Source: Halobaculum marinum (GTDB lineage: Archaea; Halobacteriota; Halobacteria; Halobacteriales; Haloferacaceae). Taken from it: a stretch of 64,000 nucleotides of DNA. The stretch is from assembly GCF_029338555.1 (NCBI RefSeq), contig NZ_CP119989.1, positions 2,604,001 to 2,668,000 of the forward strand, read 5' to 3'. This document shows, piece after piece, positions 8,502 to 17,185 of this stretch; positions within the stretch are counted from its first letter, which is position 1; each line of letters begins with the position of its first letter. The notes under the pieces are model-generated. The model did not search any database and was not told the origin of the DNA. It saw only the letters and a list, made by a program, of their open reading frames with translations. Position numbers and translations under genes: made by a program.

Positions 8502-10103
8502 TCACTCGGTGAGTCGATCGACCGAGCCGCGGACGCGGTCGAGGCGGGCGCGCTGGTCGTCCGCCGCCTCGGCGATCTCCTCGACGTTGCGCCGGACGGC
8601 CATCGCCTCGGTGCTGGCCTCCTCGACGAGCGCGGCGACCTCCTCCGTGGTCGTCGCCTGTGAGTCGGTCGCGTTGGCGACCTCCTCGACGCCGGAGGCG
8701 GCCTCGCGAATCGCGTCGGCGATCCGGTCGAGGCGCTCCATCGCCTCGTCGACGCGCGCGACGCCGTCTTCGATCCGCTGTTCGGTCCGTTCGAGGCTCT
8801 CGACGGTGTCCTCGGCACCCCCCTGGATGTTGTCGACGAGCGTCTCGATCTCGCCGGCGCGGCGCTGGGACTCCTCGGCGAGACTCTTCACCTCGTTGGC
8901 GACGACCGCGAAGCCGTCGCCCGCCTCGCCGGCCCGTGCGGCCTCGATGTTCGCGTTGAGCGCCAACAGGTTCGTCTGGTCTGCGATCCCGTCGATCACC
9001 GACACCACCTCGTCGATCTCGCCGACGCGGTCGCGGAGGTCGTCGAGGTCGTCGGTCACCTCGTCGGTCGCCGTCTCGATGTCCTCCATCGTGTCGCGCG
9101 CCTCGCCGGCGGCGTCGACGCCCTCCTCGGCCAGCGTCTCCGCGTCGGCCGAGACAGCCGCCACCTGCTCGGCACTGGCGGCGACCTCCTCGACGCTCGC
9201 CGACAGCGTCCCGACCTCGGCCTCGACGTCCGCCATGCGCTCCGCCTGCGTTTCGGCGAGGTCAGCGAGTTCGTCGGCGTTGTCGGCGACGCCGCCGGCA
9301 GTCTCTCCCACCTCGTCCAGCGGCGACGCCACTTCCTCGGACACCTCGGCAGTCAGTTCGCGGCGACGGTCGATCTCTGCTTCCATCTGCTGGGCGTACG
9401 AGTCGATGTACGTGTCCATCACGACCTGCTGGTCCATCAAGATCAGTTTCAGGACGGGGAGGAGTCGGTCGGCGAACCGCGAGAGCGCCTCGTCACCGGC
9501 CGACCCGGGTTCGACGCCTGCGGACTCGCGCGCCTCGTCCGCCAGCGCGTCCATCAGGCCCTCGTAGTAGATGCTGTAGCCGGCGAAGTAGATCCGCGGG
9601 CCCAGGTCCAGCATCTCGTGGAGTTTGCCGACCCGCGCGCGACACTCGAAGTACGATCGGCCGTACTCACCGTTCGCGAGGTCGGTCAGGTACGACGTCT
9701 GCGTCTGCTTCAGCGCGTCGACCCCCTTCGTCGAGGCGCCGATGAACGCGTGCATCTCCTCGTTGCTGGTGAGGTGATCGTAGAACTCGTCGACCAGGTC
9801 GGGGGCGACCTCCTCGAACAGCGGTTCGAGCGACGCCAACGTCTCCTCGTCCTCGGGCGCCAGGCGCGTGAAGCGTTTTCGCGCCCGAATCTCTTCGGCG
9901 TCGATGCCGAGCCGATCAGCCAGGTCGCCGCCGTCGACGGACTGTCGCATGGCGTCGGTCACCGCGTAGTCGCCGTCCCCCGGCGGCGCGCCCGTCCCCG
10001 CGCCGGCGCCGGCGTCCGCCTTCGCGACGCCGCCGTCGGTTCGTCGCTCGTCTGTTCCGTCTTCCTGCATCTCGGGTCCGTCGCGCGGCCGCCTCCCAGT
10101 CAT
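8502..10103 (-). CDS. hemAT: Globin-coupled transducer HemAT
   Basis: A 533-residue soluble methyl-accepting transducer for aerotaxis. Residues about 50-230 form the globin-coupled sensor; the proximal haem ligand is H162 in [17 protein letters not shown]. The remaining part is a long coiled coil carrying the MCP signalling tip ([20 protein letters not shown]) that contacts CheW/CheA. No transmembrane helix is present, as expected for HemAT. A TATA box (10127-10134, minus strand) stands about 25 bases before the ATG at 10103, giving a near-leaderless transcript. A CheY-like gene is divergently transcribed from the same short intergenic region. Confidence 0.9.
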   Translation of the reverse strand: MTGRRPRDGPEMQEDGTDERRTDGGVAKADAGAGAGTGAPPGDGDYAVTDAMRQSVDGGDLADRLGIDAEEIRARKRFTRLAPEDEETLASLEPLFEEVAPDLVDEFYDHLTSNEEMHAFIGASTKGVDALKQTQTSYLTDLANGEYGRSYFECRARVGKLHEMLDLGPRIYFAGYSIYYEGLMDALADEARESAGVEPGSAGDEALSRFADRLLPVLKLILMDQQVVMDTYIDSYAQQMEAEIDRRRELTAEVSEEVASPLDEVGETAGGVADNADELADLAETQAERMADVEAEVGTLSASVEEVAASAEQVAAVSADAETLAEEGVDAAGEARDTMEDIETATDEVTDDLDDLRDRVGEIDEVVSVIDGIADQTNLLALNANIEAARAGEAGDGFAVVANEVKSLAEESQRRAGEIETLVDNIQGGAEDTVESLERTEQRIEDGVARVDEAMERLDRIADAIREAASGVEEVANATDSQATTTEEVAALVEEASTEAMAVRRNVEEIAEAADDQRARLDRVRGSVDRLTE

Positions 10104-10126
10104 TGCCGTGGGTCAAACAGACTCGG

Positions 10127-10134
10127 CTATAAGG
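10127..10134 (-). promoter_or_regulatory. TATA box of hemAT
   Basis: CCTTATAG on the minus strand, 24-31 bases before the hemAT start codon, placing the transcription start at or within a few bases of the ATG. Confidence 0.5.
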
Positions 10135-10205
10135 ACCACGCCCCGAATTTCAACTCCGATTTTCGCGAGTCAACCCTTATGTCTGGTGCCGCCCGGAGCC
10201 GAGGT

Positions 10206-10565
10206 ATGACTAGACGGATCCTCATCGTGGACGACTCCGGGTTCCAGCGGACGCTGATCCGGGGGATCCTCGAGGACGACTTCGAGGTGGTCGGCGAGGC
10301 AGAGAACGGCTCGGAGGCGGTCACGCTGTTCGAGGAGACCCGCCCCGACCTCGTCACCATGGACATCATGATGCCGGAGGTCAACGGCATCGAGGCGACC
10401 AGCGACATCAAACAGCGCGACCCCGAGACGCGAATCGTGATGTGTACGAGTGTCGAGCAGCGCGACCAGATGAAACAGGCGGTGAAAGCCGGCGCCGACG
10501 GCTACGTCACCAAGCCCGTCGAGGAGGACACCCTCCGCAGCGAAGTCGAGAGCGCGTTGGCCTGA
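10206..10565 (+). CDS. CheY-like single-domain response regulator
   Basis: A 119-residue receiver domain with nothing attached. The acidic pocket is D9/D10 (IVDDSG), the phospho-acceptor D53 (TMDIMMPEVNG), the switch Thr T81 (CTSVEQ) and the conserved Lys K103 (VTKPVEED). The sequence GADGYVTKP and the CTSV segment are close to haloarchaeal CheY. The ATG at 10206 starts directly at the first beta strand; an in-frame ATG at 10179 would add nine residues. It is divergent from hemAT, which supports a taxis role, but the main che cluster is not in the window. Confidence 0.85.
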   Translation: MTRRILIVDDSGFQRTLIRGILEDDFEVVGEAENGSEAVTLFEETRPDLVTMDIMMPEVNGIEATSDIKQRDPETRIVMCTSVEQRDQMKQAVKAGADGYVTKPVEEDTLRSEVESALA

Positions 10566-10597
10566 ACGGGACTGGCACCCCACAACCGCGGCGCCGT

Positions 10598-11320
10598 TCA
10601 CAGGTCCTCTTCCGAGAAGATCAACTGCAGTCCGTTGTCGGCGAGCCACGCTCGGTGTCGCTCGTACGCCGGGTCGTGCTCGCCCACGAGGTCCCAGAAC
10701 GCCGGCGAGTGGTTCAGTTCGCGCCGGTGGGCCACCTCGTGGACGACGACGTACTCGCCGATTTCGGGCGGCGCCAACTGGAGGCGCCAGTTCAGGCTGA
10801 TCGTCCCGCTCGTCGAACAACTCCCCCACTTCGTCCGCTGGTTGCGCACCTCGATCCGGTCGTAGTCGACCCCCATCGCCGCGGCGTACTCGTCGGCGAG
10901 TCGCTCGAACCGGTCGCGCGCGCGACGTCGGTACAGCGTCTCCAGCGCCCGCTTCACCGACGTGTCCGCGACGTGGTGGGACGCCAGTCGGAGCGTCTCG
11001 TCGCCGACGACGGAGTACGAGCGACGCTCGACGACCACCTCGTGTGGCTCGCCGAGGAACGGGAACGTCGCCCCGGGTTCGAAGCGCCGCTCTGGGAGGC
11101 GCTCGCGACGGGCCGCCGCCTTCCGGGCGTGTTCGACCACCCACTCCGCGTGGTCGCGCAACAAGGCCGCCGGCCGAACTGACGCGCCCTCGGGAACGAC
11201 GACCGTGACACCGCTCGTGTCGACGCTGAGGCGCGACCGCGTCGCTCGGGAACTGTGTCGCACCTCGTACTCGATCGTCTCCCCCGCGAGGTCCACCGTC
11301 CGCGGTCGCGACTCGGCCAT
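10598..11320 (-). CDS. YgjP-like zinc metallopeptidase
   Basis: A 240-residue protein of the YgjP/WLM gluzincin group. The zinc site is H194-E195-x-x-H198 in VVHEVAHRRELNHSPAFW, with H204 the probable third ligand. The preceding NQRTKWGSCSTSGTISLNW is the family signature. An N-terminal beta-rich part (residues 1-100) is also typical. The ATG at 11320 is preferred over an upstream in-frame start at 11362. No signal peptide, so cytoplasmic. Physiological substrate unknown. Confidence 0.85.
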   Translation of the reverse strand: MAESRPRTVDLAGETIEYEVRHSSRATRSRLSVDTSGVTVVVPEGASVRPAALLRDHAEWVVEHARKAAARRERLPERRFEPGATFPFLGEPHEVVVERRSYSVVGDETLRLASHHVADTSVKRALETLYRRRARDRFERLADEYAAAMGVDYDRIEVRNQRTKWGSCSTSGTISLNWRLQLAPPEIGEYVVVHEVAHRRELNHSPAFWDLVGEHDPAYERHRAWLADNGLQLIFSEEDL

Positions 11321-11383
11321 CGGACTACCTGACGCGAACGCCCACATAAACCCACCCGCCACCGCGACGACCGGGCGCGTCGC

Positions 11384-11689
11384 TCACTCGGCGTCGAACC
11401 CCGGCGCGAGCACGATCGTACTGTCGGCGGCCTCGTGGCGGACGCCGACGACCTCGGCGTACTCCTCGTCGTCGAAGAAGTCGTGGGCGTGCTCCGCGGA
11501 GGGGAACTCGATCACGACCGTCCAGTTGGCGGGCCACTCGCCCTCCAGTCGCTCCACCTCGTCGGTGCCGACCAACATCTCCCCGCCGTTGGCCTCGATT
11601 CGCTCCAACGTCGTCGGCAGGTAGTCGTTCCGGTAGGCGTCCCAGTCGTCGACTTCGACCGCCGCGATCACGTAGGCGCTGTCTGCCAT
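11384..11689 (-). CDS. DUF1330-like dimeric barrel protein
   Basis: A 101-residue protein with ferredoxin-like alpha-beta barrel features: YVIAAVEVDDWDAY at the start, GGEMLVGTDEVERLEG in the middle and VVIEFPSAEHAHDFFDDEEY near the end, all standard for the DUF1330 family. The ATG at 11689 begins at the first strand. Function of the family is not established. It lies upstream of the protease gene in the same direction, with a 60-base gap. Confidence 0.75.
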   Translation of the reverse strand: MADSAYVIAAVEVDDWDAYRNDYLPTTLERIEANGGEMLVGTDEVERLEGEWPANWTVVIEFPSAEHAHDFFDDEEYAEVVGVRHEAADSTIVLAPGFDAE

Positions 11690-11802
11690 CTCGGTGTCGT
11701 GTTCTCGTGGAGACAGCATAACTGTGCAGTCGGATGGGACTGCGGCGAGCGCACGGACGATCCGAGTCGACGCGACGCTACTTGTGTGGCGTCGTGAAGA
11801 AG

Positions 11803-11877
11803 TGGGTCGGGGCGGATTCGAACCGCCGACCTGCTCCGTGTGAAGGAGCCGTCATAACCGGACTAGACCACCGACCC
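11803..11877 (-). tRNA. tRNA-Val (CAC)
   Basis: On the minus strand the acceptor arms GGGTCGG and CCGACCC pair over seven bases with discriminator A. The D arm, a five-pair anticodon stem (GCTCC/GGAGC) with loop TTCACAC, and the T arm GGCGG-TTCGAAT-CCGCC are all intact. The anticodon is CAC, reading GTG valine codons. No intron and no encoded CCA. Confidence 0.95.
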
Positions 11878-11990
11878 GTACCTCGATGTACCCCGGTGGG
11901 ACGCTTAAGGCTTACCGATCCAGCCCGTCTGTTCGTGGGTGGCTGGTCCCGACCCGAGGATTAATCCCGCCCCACCACGGAGGACCGCGC

Positions 11991-12236
11991 GTGACGAAGA
12001 TCGAAGTCGACCTGCCCGACCGAATCGACAGCGAGATCGCGCGTCTCGCCGAGCAGGGGGAGTTCCTGAACCGCAAGGAGGCCATCGAGGAGTTCCTCAC
12101 CCGTGGCTTGCAGGCGTACGACGTCGAACAGGAGTCGCGCGAGGGGGAGGCCGACGGCGACCTCTTCACCGACGCCATCGACGAACAGCAGGACCCCGCC
12201 GCGCTCGACGACCCCGGCGACGAGCCCACCTTCTGA
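11991..12236 (+). CDS. Ribbon-helix-helix DNA-binding protein
   Basis: An 81-residue protein starting with GTG at 11991. The N-terminal TKIEVDLPDRIDSEIARL strand-helix followed by NRKEAIEEFLTRGLQAY is a CopG/RHH fold. The rest is an acidic tail. The frame stays open upstream but gives a non-conserved, tRNA-overlapping extension, so the GTG is preferred. Likely a small haloarchaeal transcription regulator; targets unknown. Confidence 0.75.
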   Translation: MTKIEVDLPDRIDSEIARLAEQGEFLNRKEAIEEFLTRGLQAYDVEQESREGEADGDLFTDAIDEQQDPAALDDPGDEPTF

Positions 12237-12293
12237 CCCGGCCCCATTTTCGGAGTTGTCCGCCGACCGACGAGCGTCGCCGCCGTGTGGTGC

Positions 12294-12560
12294 CTACTCC
12301 TCGGCGCTCTTCGACCGGTAGTCGCGCAGACGCTCGCGGGCGTCCTGGACGGCTTCCTTCGCGTCGCCCTCCGCCTTCTTCGAGAGCTCCTTCAGGTCGG
12401 CCTCCAGTCGGTCGAGCCGCGACGGCTCCGGCTCCTTCTCGCGACCGACGAGTTCGCGAACTCGCGTCTCGACCGGCTCCAACTCCTCTTTGACGCCCTC
12501 CTTCGCGTGGTCGGCGGCGCGCCCCAGGTAGTACCGCGCGTCTTCGAAGTGTTTCGACAT
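12294..12560 (-). CDS. Small coiled-coil haloarchaeal protein
   Basis: An 88-residue, almost fully helical and highly charged protein. A hydrophobic heptad pattern runs from ARYYLGRAADHAKEG to AKEAVQDARERLRDY. No cysteine, membrane segment or enzyme motif. It looks like a conserved haloarchaeal small protein of unknown role. It converges with the RHH gene and is divergent from the NmrA-like gene. Confidence 0.6.
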   Translation of the reverse strand: MSKHFEDARYYLGRAADHAKEGVKEELEPVETRVRELVGREKEPEPSRLDRLEADLKELSKKAEGDAKEAVQDARERLRDYRSKSAEE

Positions 12561-12721
12561 ACCTGTCGCTTGCGCCAGGACGGGTAAACCGTTTGTGGGG
12601 CCGGGGATCGCTCCCGAGGAGCGTCCCGCCGCTCTCGCCGTGGGCCACCCGAGGCCGCACCCATCGCCGTGAACACGTGTCGCACAGCGGAGGTTATGCT
12701 CTGAGCGCGCGATATCTCAGT

Positions 12722-13609
12722 ATGGCAACCACATCCACCATCCTCGTCCTCGGCGCGACGGGTCAGCAAGGCGGCGCCGTCGTCGACGCCCTCGAGTCCG
12801 GCGAGTTCGGCACTTTCGACACGGTCGCCGGCACCCGGAACCCCGCCAGCGACGCGGCGGAGGCGCTCCGCGAACGCGGCGTGCGCGTCGTCCCGGTCGA
12901 CATGCTCGACCGAGAGTCGCTGGTCGCCGCGATGGACGGCGTCGACGCCGTCTTCGCGGTGACGACGTTCTTCGAGAGCGGCATCGACGCAGAGCGCGCG
13001 CAGGGCGAACACGTCGTCGCCGCCTGCGAGTCCGCCGGCATCGACCACCTCGTGTTCAGTTCCGTCGGCTCCGCCGACGCCGACACCGGCCTCGACCACT
13101 TCGAGTCCAAGGCCCACACCGAACGGCTGATCGCCGAGGCCGGCATCGACGCCACGATCCTGCGTCCGGTGTACTTCATGCAGAACTTGGCCATGCAGGC
13201 CGACGAGATCCGGTCGGGCACGGTGTCGCTCGCGCTGAGCGAAGGGACCAAGTTGGCGATGGTCGACGCCCGCGATATCGGTCGCGCCGCCGCCGCCGCG
13301 TTCGCCGACCCCGAGACGTACGTCGGCGAGACACTCACCCTCGCGGGTGACTCGCTCACCGTCGAGGAACTCGCCGCGGTCCTCACCGAGTACCTCGACA
13401 CCGACGTTGAGGCGGTTCACCTCGACACCGAGGCGCTGCGGGCGGCCGCCGGCGACGAGATGGCCGACATGTTCGTCTGGTTCGACGAGACCGGCTACGA
13501 CGTCGACATCCCGGCACTCGAGCAGACGCTCGGCTTCGAACTGCGCGACTTCGAGACGTGTCTCGCGGAGACGGAGTTTATCGCCCGTTCGGAGACCCCG
13601 GCGCAGTAA
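12722..13609 (+). CDS. NmrA-like NAD(P)-binding protein
   Basis: A 295-residue atypical short-chain dehydrogenase. The dinucleotide motif is GATGQQG (residues 11-17); the central TTFFESGIDAERAQG and LRPVYFMQNL segments are typical of the NmrA group, which senses redox cofactors or reduces small substrates. The Tyr-x-x-x-Lys catalytic pair is not evident, as usual in this group. The ATG at 12722 is close to the fold start. Monocistronic by position. Confidence 0.8.
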   Translation: MATTSTILVLGATGQQGGAVVDALESGEFGTFDTVAGTRNPASDAAEALRERGVRVVPVDMLDRESLVAAMDGVDAVFAVTTFFESGIDAERAQGEHVVAACESAGIDHLVFSSVGSADADTGLDHFESKAHTERLIAEAGIDATILRPVYFMQNLAMQADEIRSGTVSLALSEGTKLAMVDARDIGRAAAAAFADPETYVGETLTLAGDSLTVEELAAVLTEYLDTDVEAVHLDTEALRAAAGDEMADMFVWFDETGYDVDIPALEQTLGFELRDFETCLAETEFIARSETPAQ

Positions 13610-13666
13610 GCGGATTGGCGGCAGTCGCGACGGCGGCGAGCGCCTCCAAAAGGCGACGACGCGTCG

Positions 13667-14203
13667 CTACTCGTAGTCGGGTGCGTCCTCTGGGACGCCG
13701 TCGCGGGCGTTGACCGCGCGGGCGAAGGTGAACAGCGCGTCCGACAGGCGGTTGAGGTACGCCACCGCCTCGCCGTTGACCGGTTCGTCGTCGGCGAGGT
13801 CTACCGCTCGGCGCTCGGCGCGGCGGACGACCGTCCGCGCGTGGTGGAGTTTCGCCCCCGCCTCGCTCCCGGAGGGGAGCACGAAGTGGGTCAGTGGCTC
13901 AAGTTCTTCGTCCAACTCGTCGATCCAGGTCTCCAGTTGCTGCGTGTGGTGCGGTTTCACCACCGGGTCGTCCTCGTCGGGGTCGGGGTTGGCGAAGTCC
14001 GCCTGCAGGACGTGCAGGTGGTCTTGCACCGACTGGAGCATCTCGTCGACGTCGTCGTACCCCGTCGGCCGGATCGTGCCGATGAGCGCGTTCGCCTCGT
14101 CGACGGTGCCGTACGCCTCGATGCGCGGGGAGGTCTTCGAGACGCGCGACATGTCCCGGAGGTCCGTCTTCCCCTCGTCGCCGCGGCCGGTGTAGATGGG
14201 CAT
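13667..14203 (-). CDS. PduO-type cob(I)alamin adenosyltransferase
   Basis: A 178-residue enzyme that makes adenosylcobalamin from ATP and cob(I)alamin. The N-terminal IYTGRGDEGKTDL is the ATP-binding signature, followed by RIEAYGTVDEANALIG. The helical core holds VVRRAERRAV and YLNRLSDALFTFAR, both family hallmarks. The glutaredoxin-like gene lies just upstream, seven bases away, suggesting one transcript. No other cobalamin gene is in the window. Confidence 0.9.
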   Translation of the reverse strand: MPIYTGRGDEGKTDLRDMSRVSKTSPRIEAYGTVDEANALIGTIRPTGYDDVDEMLQSVQDHLHVLQADFANPDPDEDDPVVKPHHTQQLETWIDELDEELEPLTHFVLPSGSEAGAKLHHARTVVRRAERRAVDLADDEPVNGEAVAYLNRLSDALFTFARAVNARDGVPEDAPDYE

Positions 14204-14210
14204 CGGTCGG

Positions 14211-14453
14211 TCAGGCCGTGAGCGTGCGCTCGACGTACTCGAGGATGTTCGCCGACTCGTTCATCGTGACGCCGTGGGCCTCGTCGACGAGGACGGGCAC
14301 GCCGCGCTGGCCGCTGACGCGGGCGACCTCGTCGCGCTCGGAGTGGAGCGCCTCGGTCCACACGGTCTCGTACTCGATGTCGTTTTCCTGCAGGGCGTCG
14401 TGGACCTTCTCACACCACGGGCAGCCGTCCAGCGCGTACAGCGTTACGGACAT
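14211..14453 (-). CDS. Glutaredoxin-like protein
   Basis: An 80-residue thioredoxin-fold protein. The redox motif is C11-P-W-C14 right after the first strand (VTLYALDGCPWC), and GVPVLVDEAHGVTMNES contains the cis-Pro and the glutathione-contacting loop. Haloarchaea use gamma-glutamylcysteine, so the thiol partner may differ from glutathione. The ATG at 14453 starts the fold; the long upstream open frame is a GC artefact. Confidence 0.85.
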   Translation of the reverse strand: MSVTLYALDGCPWCEKVHDALQENDIEYETVWTEALHSERDEVARVSGQRGVPVLVDEAHGVTMNESANILEYVERTLTA

Positions 14454-14590
14454 ACCCGATCGGTCGACCGCGACACCGAAGTAGCTTGTCACGGCGGCGG
14501 CCCGGCACGACCCCACAGAAGCAGCAAATCGTACCGGATCCTGTGACGCGGAGCGAGTCGCTGAAGTGCATTCCGTCGCGAGTTGTGGGC

Positions 14591-14704
14591 GTGCAGGATC
14601 CGACGTCGCTCGCGCGACGCTGTGCCGAGCTTGACCGCGGCTGGAAGGCGACGGCGCTGGCGGCGGCGATCGTCGCCGTCGACGTCGCCGTCCACACGGT
14701 ATGA
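14591..14704 (+). CDS. Possible 37-residue small membrane protein
   Basis: A short frame from GTG 14591 to a stop overlapping the ATG of the YeiH-type gene by four bases. It would encode a soluble stub ending in DRGWKATA, followed by a hydrophobic run LAAAIVAVDVAV. The overlap and the hydrophobic end suggest a coupled small protein. It is too short for codon bias to decide and I do not recognise it; it may be a chance frame. Confidence 0.3.
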   Translation: MQDPTSLARRCAELDRGWKATALAAAIVAVDVAVHTV

Positions 14705-15774
14705 GCACGGGCGAGCCGGCCGCCGCGTCGTCCTTCTCGCCGTGGTCGACGATCCGGCGACTGTTGCCGGGAGTCGCTACGCTCGTCGCCGTCGCCGCGG
14801 GGGCCCGACTCGTAGCGCCACACGCCCCCCTCACGCCGCTGTTGCTCGCGGTCGCCGCCGGCGCCGTCGTCGCGAACACCGTGGGCGTCCCCGACGCCCT
14901 CGCGCCGGGGGTGGCGGTCCACTCGCTGCTGTTGGAGACGGGCATCGTGTTGCTCGGCGCGGGCGTCTCGCTCGCGGCGCTGGCGGCCGCCGGGCCAGCG
15001 TTGGTCGTCGCCGTCCTCGTCGTCGTCGCCGGGGGACTCGCGCTCGTCGAGGCGCTGGCACGGCTCGCGGGGTTGGACGGACGCGTCGGGTCGTTACTCG
15101 CCGCGGGGTCGGCGGTCTGCGGCGTCTCGGCGGTCGCGGCGGCGGCGGGCGCACTCGACGCCGACGAGTCCGAGGTCGCGCTCGCCGCCGGCACCGTGTT
15201 GACGTTCGACGCCGTGACGCTCGCCGTCTACCCGGCGGTCGCGTCGACGCTGGCGCTCGACCCGCGGGTGTTCGGCGTGTGGGCGGGGCTGTCGATGTTC
15301 TCGACCGGACCGGTCACCGCCGCCGGGTTCGCGTACCACCCGGTCGCCGGTGAGTGGGCCACCGTCACGAAACTCGCGCGGAACGCGCTCGTCGGCGTAG
15401 TCGCCGTCGCGTACTCGGTTCGCGCCGCCGCCGAGACCACGCCCGCCGGCGACGCTCGCGACCGCCCGGAACGCGAGGCGTCGGCGACAGGCGTCCGTCG
15501 GGCGGTCGCGGCGCTGTGGGACGGGCTGCCGAAGTTCCTCGTCGGGTTCGTCGCCGTCGCGGTCCTCGCGAACGCCGGTGTGATCTCGGGGGCCGCACGC
15601 GAGACGCTCCTCGTCGCGTCCGACGCGCTGTTTTTGCTGGCGTTCGCCGGCCTCGGGTTCGACATCAGGGTCGACCGGATGCGCGACGCTGGCGCTCGTC
15701 CGCTGGCGGTCGTCGGCGTCGCCTTCCTCGCGGTGAGTGGCGCCGCCTACCTGCTCGCGACGAGCGTCGTCTGA
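14701..15774 (+). CDS. YeiH/UPF0324 family membrane transporter
   Basis: A 357-residue protein with about ten hydrophobic helices. The segment GSAVCGVSAVAAAAGALDADE and the downstream FSTGPVTAAGFAY are hallmarks of the YeiH (UPF0324, putative sulfate exporter) family, where the central Gly-Ser-Ala-x-Cys-Gly is strongly conserved. A long charged loop lies between the two halves (around residues 241-265). It transports an unknown substrate, possibly a sulfur oxyanion. Convergent with an oxyanion-type binding lipoprotein. Confidence 0.85.
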   Translation: MSTGEPAAASSFSPWSTIRRLLPGVATLVAVAAGARLVAPHAPLTPLLLAVAAGAVVANTVGVPDALAPGVAVHSLLLETGIVLLGAGVSLAALAAAGPALVVAVLVVVAGGLALVEALARLAGLDGRVGSLLAAGSAVCGVSAVAAAAGALDADESEVALAAGTVLTFDAVTLAVYPAVASTLALDPRVFGVWAGLSMFSTGPVTAAGFAYHPVAGEWATVTKLARNALVGVVAVAYSVRAAAETTPAGDARDRPEREASATGVRRAVAALWDGLPKFLVGFVAVAVLANAGVISGAARETLLVASDALFLLAFAGLGFDIRVDRMRDAGARPLAVVGVAFLAVSGAAYLLATSVV

Positions 15775-15808
15775 GCGCGGCACCGGCGCGTCGTGGCCCC
15801 GTCAGCGG

Positions 15809-16672
15809 TCACCCGAGGCGCTCCTCCGACGGGTACGACGCGGGCACGGCCAGCGCGTCGCCGGCCCACTCGGCGTCGACGACGGTCTCGAACACCGAGG
15901 CGACCGCCGGGTCCGACCGGCGTGCGACCGCCCCGTAGCGGATGGGCGCCCCGCGGACGACGGTCCCGTCGGGCAGTTCGTACGATTCGCCGGCGTACGC
16001 GTCGGCGTGGGCGGGCGAACCGAGGTTGACCGCCGGCGGGAGGGAGCGGAACGGGACGCCGTGGTCGACGGCCATGTTTCGGTAGACGACCGCGGCGTCG
16101 AGTTCGCCCGTCTCGAACACCGCCAGCAGCTCCGCCTCCGGGAACAGTTGGCCCGGTGCGAGCGCGTCGGGGTACGGACGCCCCCACCGCTGTTCGGCCA
16201 GTCGGAGGGCGAACAGGGTGCGGTAGCCCAGCGGGTCGGCGTCGGGGTCGGTGCGCCCCCAGCGGAAGTCGCGGTCGAGCAGCGGGTCGAACGGACACTC
16301 GGCGTCCCGCACGGCCCGCCCGCCGGCGGTGTCCGGGTGGTACGCGACGACCACCTCGTTCGTCGCGAACGCGGTGTACCGCTCTGCGAGCCCCCCGAAC
16401 AACACCGGGTCCGCCAGGACGAGCACATCCGGGTCACGCAACCCGTCGCGGACGAGGCGGGCGCACACCGCCGACCCGCGGAACTCCGTGTCGAGGGGTG
16501 CGTCGACTGCCGGGCGAAGGCGCTCCTCAACGGCGCGCGCGAGGCTCCCCGCCGCGAGCACGGAGACCGACGTACGTGTGGGAGCCCCGAGACAGCCCGT
16601 CGACCCCACGACGCCGCCGACCCCCGCACCGGTCGCGAGCGTCGATACAACCGCCCGTCGGGTCGTCTGCAT
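15809..16672 (-). CDS. Molybdate/tungstate-type substrate-binding lipoprotein
   Basis: A 287-residue exported binding protein. The N-terminus has a twin-arginine motif (TTRRAVVSTL) and a lipobox GSTGC, so it is probably a Tat-exported lipoprotein. The mature part (VSVLAAGSLARAVEE, FRGSAVCARLVRDG, DVLVLADPVLF, AAVVYRNMA) follows the ModA/WtpA pattern for tetrahedral oxyanions. The permease and ATPase genes are not adjacent, which is unusual for an ABC importer. A start seven codons upstream (16693) is possible. Confidence 0.8.
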   Translation of the reverse strand: MQTTRRAVVSTLATGAGVGGVVGSTGCLGAPTRTSVSVLAAGSLARAVEERLRPAVDAPLDTEFRGSAVCARLVRDGLRDPDVLVLADPVLFGGLAERYTAFATNEVVVAYHPDTAGGRAVRDAECPFDPLLDRDFRWGRTDPDADPLGYRTLFALRLAEQRWGRPYPDALAPGQLFPEAELLAVFETGELDAAVVYRNMAVDHGVPFRSLPPAVNLGSPAHADAYAGESYELPDGTVVRGAPIRYGAVARRSDPAVASVFETVVDAEWAGDALAVPASYPSEERLG

Positions 16673-16820
16673 CCCGAACGTGAGTTCGAACAACTACGTG
16701 ATAAGTGTGATGTGGCCAGAACCAGTTACATCACTCCTCGCCCGACTGTGGAACGCTGAACGCCGTCGCTCACGGCGACGGTGCCCTCCGCCGAGGACGG
16801 CGCCGTCGCTTCGGAGTGTG

Positions 16821-16858
16821 AAAGAACGGAAAACCGCAGGTCGCGCCCGAGGGCGCGG
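16821..16858 (-). terminator. Hairpin plus T-rich tract after cspA
   Basis: On the minus strand, twelve bases after the cspA stop, a seven-pair GC hairpin (CGCGCCC, loop, GGGCGCG; 16842-16857) is followed by a T-rich run (16821-16833). The form suits a transcription terminator. Confidence 0.5.
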
Positions 16859-16870
16859 TGATTCGGTGCC

Positions 16871-17065
16871 TTACAGGCGGGTGACGTTCGTCGCGCGCGG
16901 GCCCTTCTCGGCCGTCTCGATGTCGAACTCGAGCTCCTCGCCCTCCTCCAGGTCGCCGCCCTCGATGTCGTCCATGTGGACGAAGACGTCGTCGTCGGAG
17001 TCGTCAGTCGCGATGAAACCGTAGCCGCCAGTGTCGTTGAAGAAGTCGACCTTCCCTTTCGCCAT
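16871..17065 (-). CDS. cspA: Cold-shock domain protein CspA
   Basis: A 64-residue single cold-shock domain. RNP1 is GGYGFIA and RNP2 is DVFVHM, both intact; the start MAKGKVDFFNDTGGYG is typical for haloarchaeal Csp. It binds single-stranded nucleic acid and acts as an RNA chaperone. Own promoter and, by sequence, its own terminator, so probably highly expressed and monocistronic. Confidence 0.95.
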   Translation of the reverse strand: MAKGKVDFFNDTGGYGFIATDDSDDDVFVHMDDIEGGDLEEGEELEFDIETAEKGPRATNVTRL

Positions 17066-17185
17066 ACCCGTGAGTGTCGAAGGGGACTGATAACCCTTCC
17101 GTCCCGCGGTCGCGTGCGCTACGGTGCGTCGTGGCGGACAGTCACACGGGGCGACTCGTCCACCCGGGCGGTCGGCGTGGCGACG

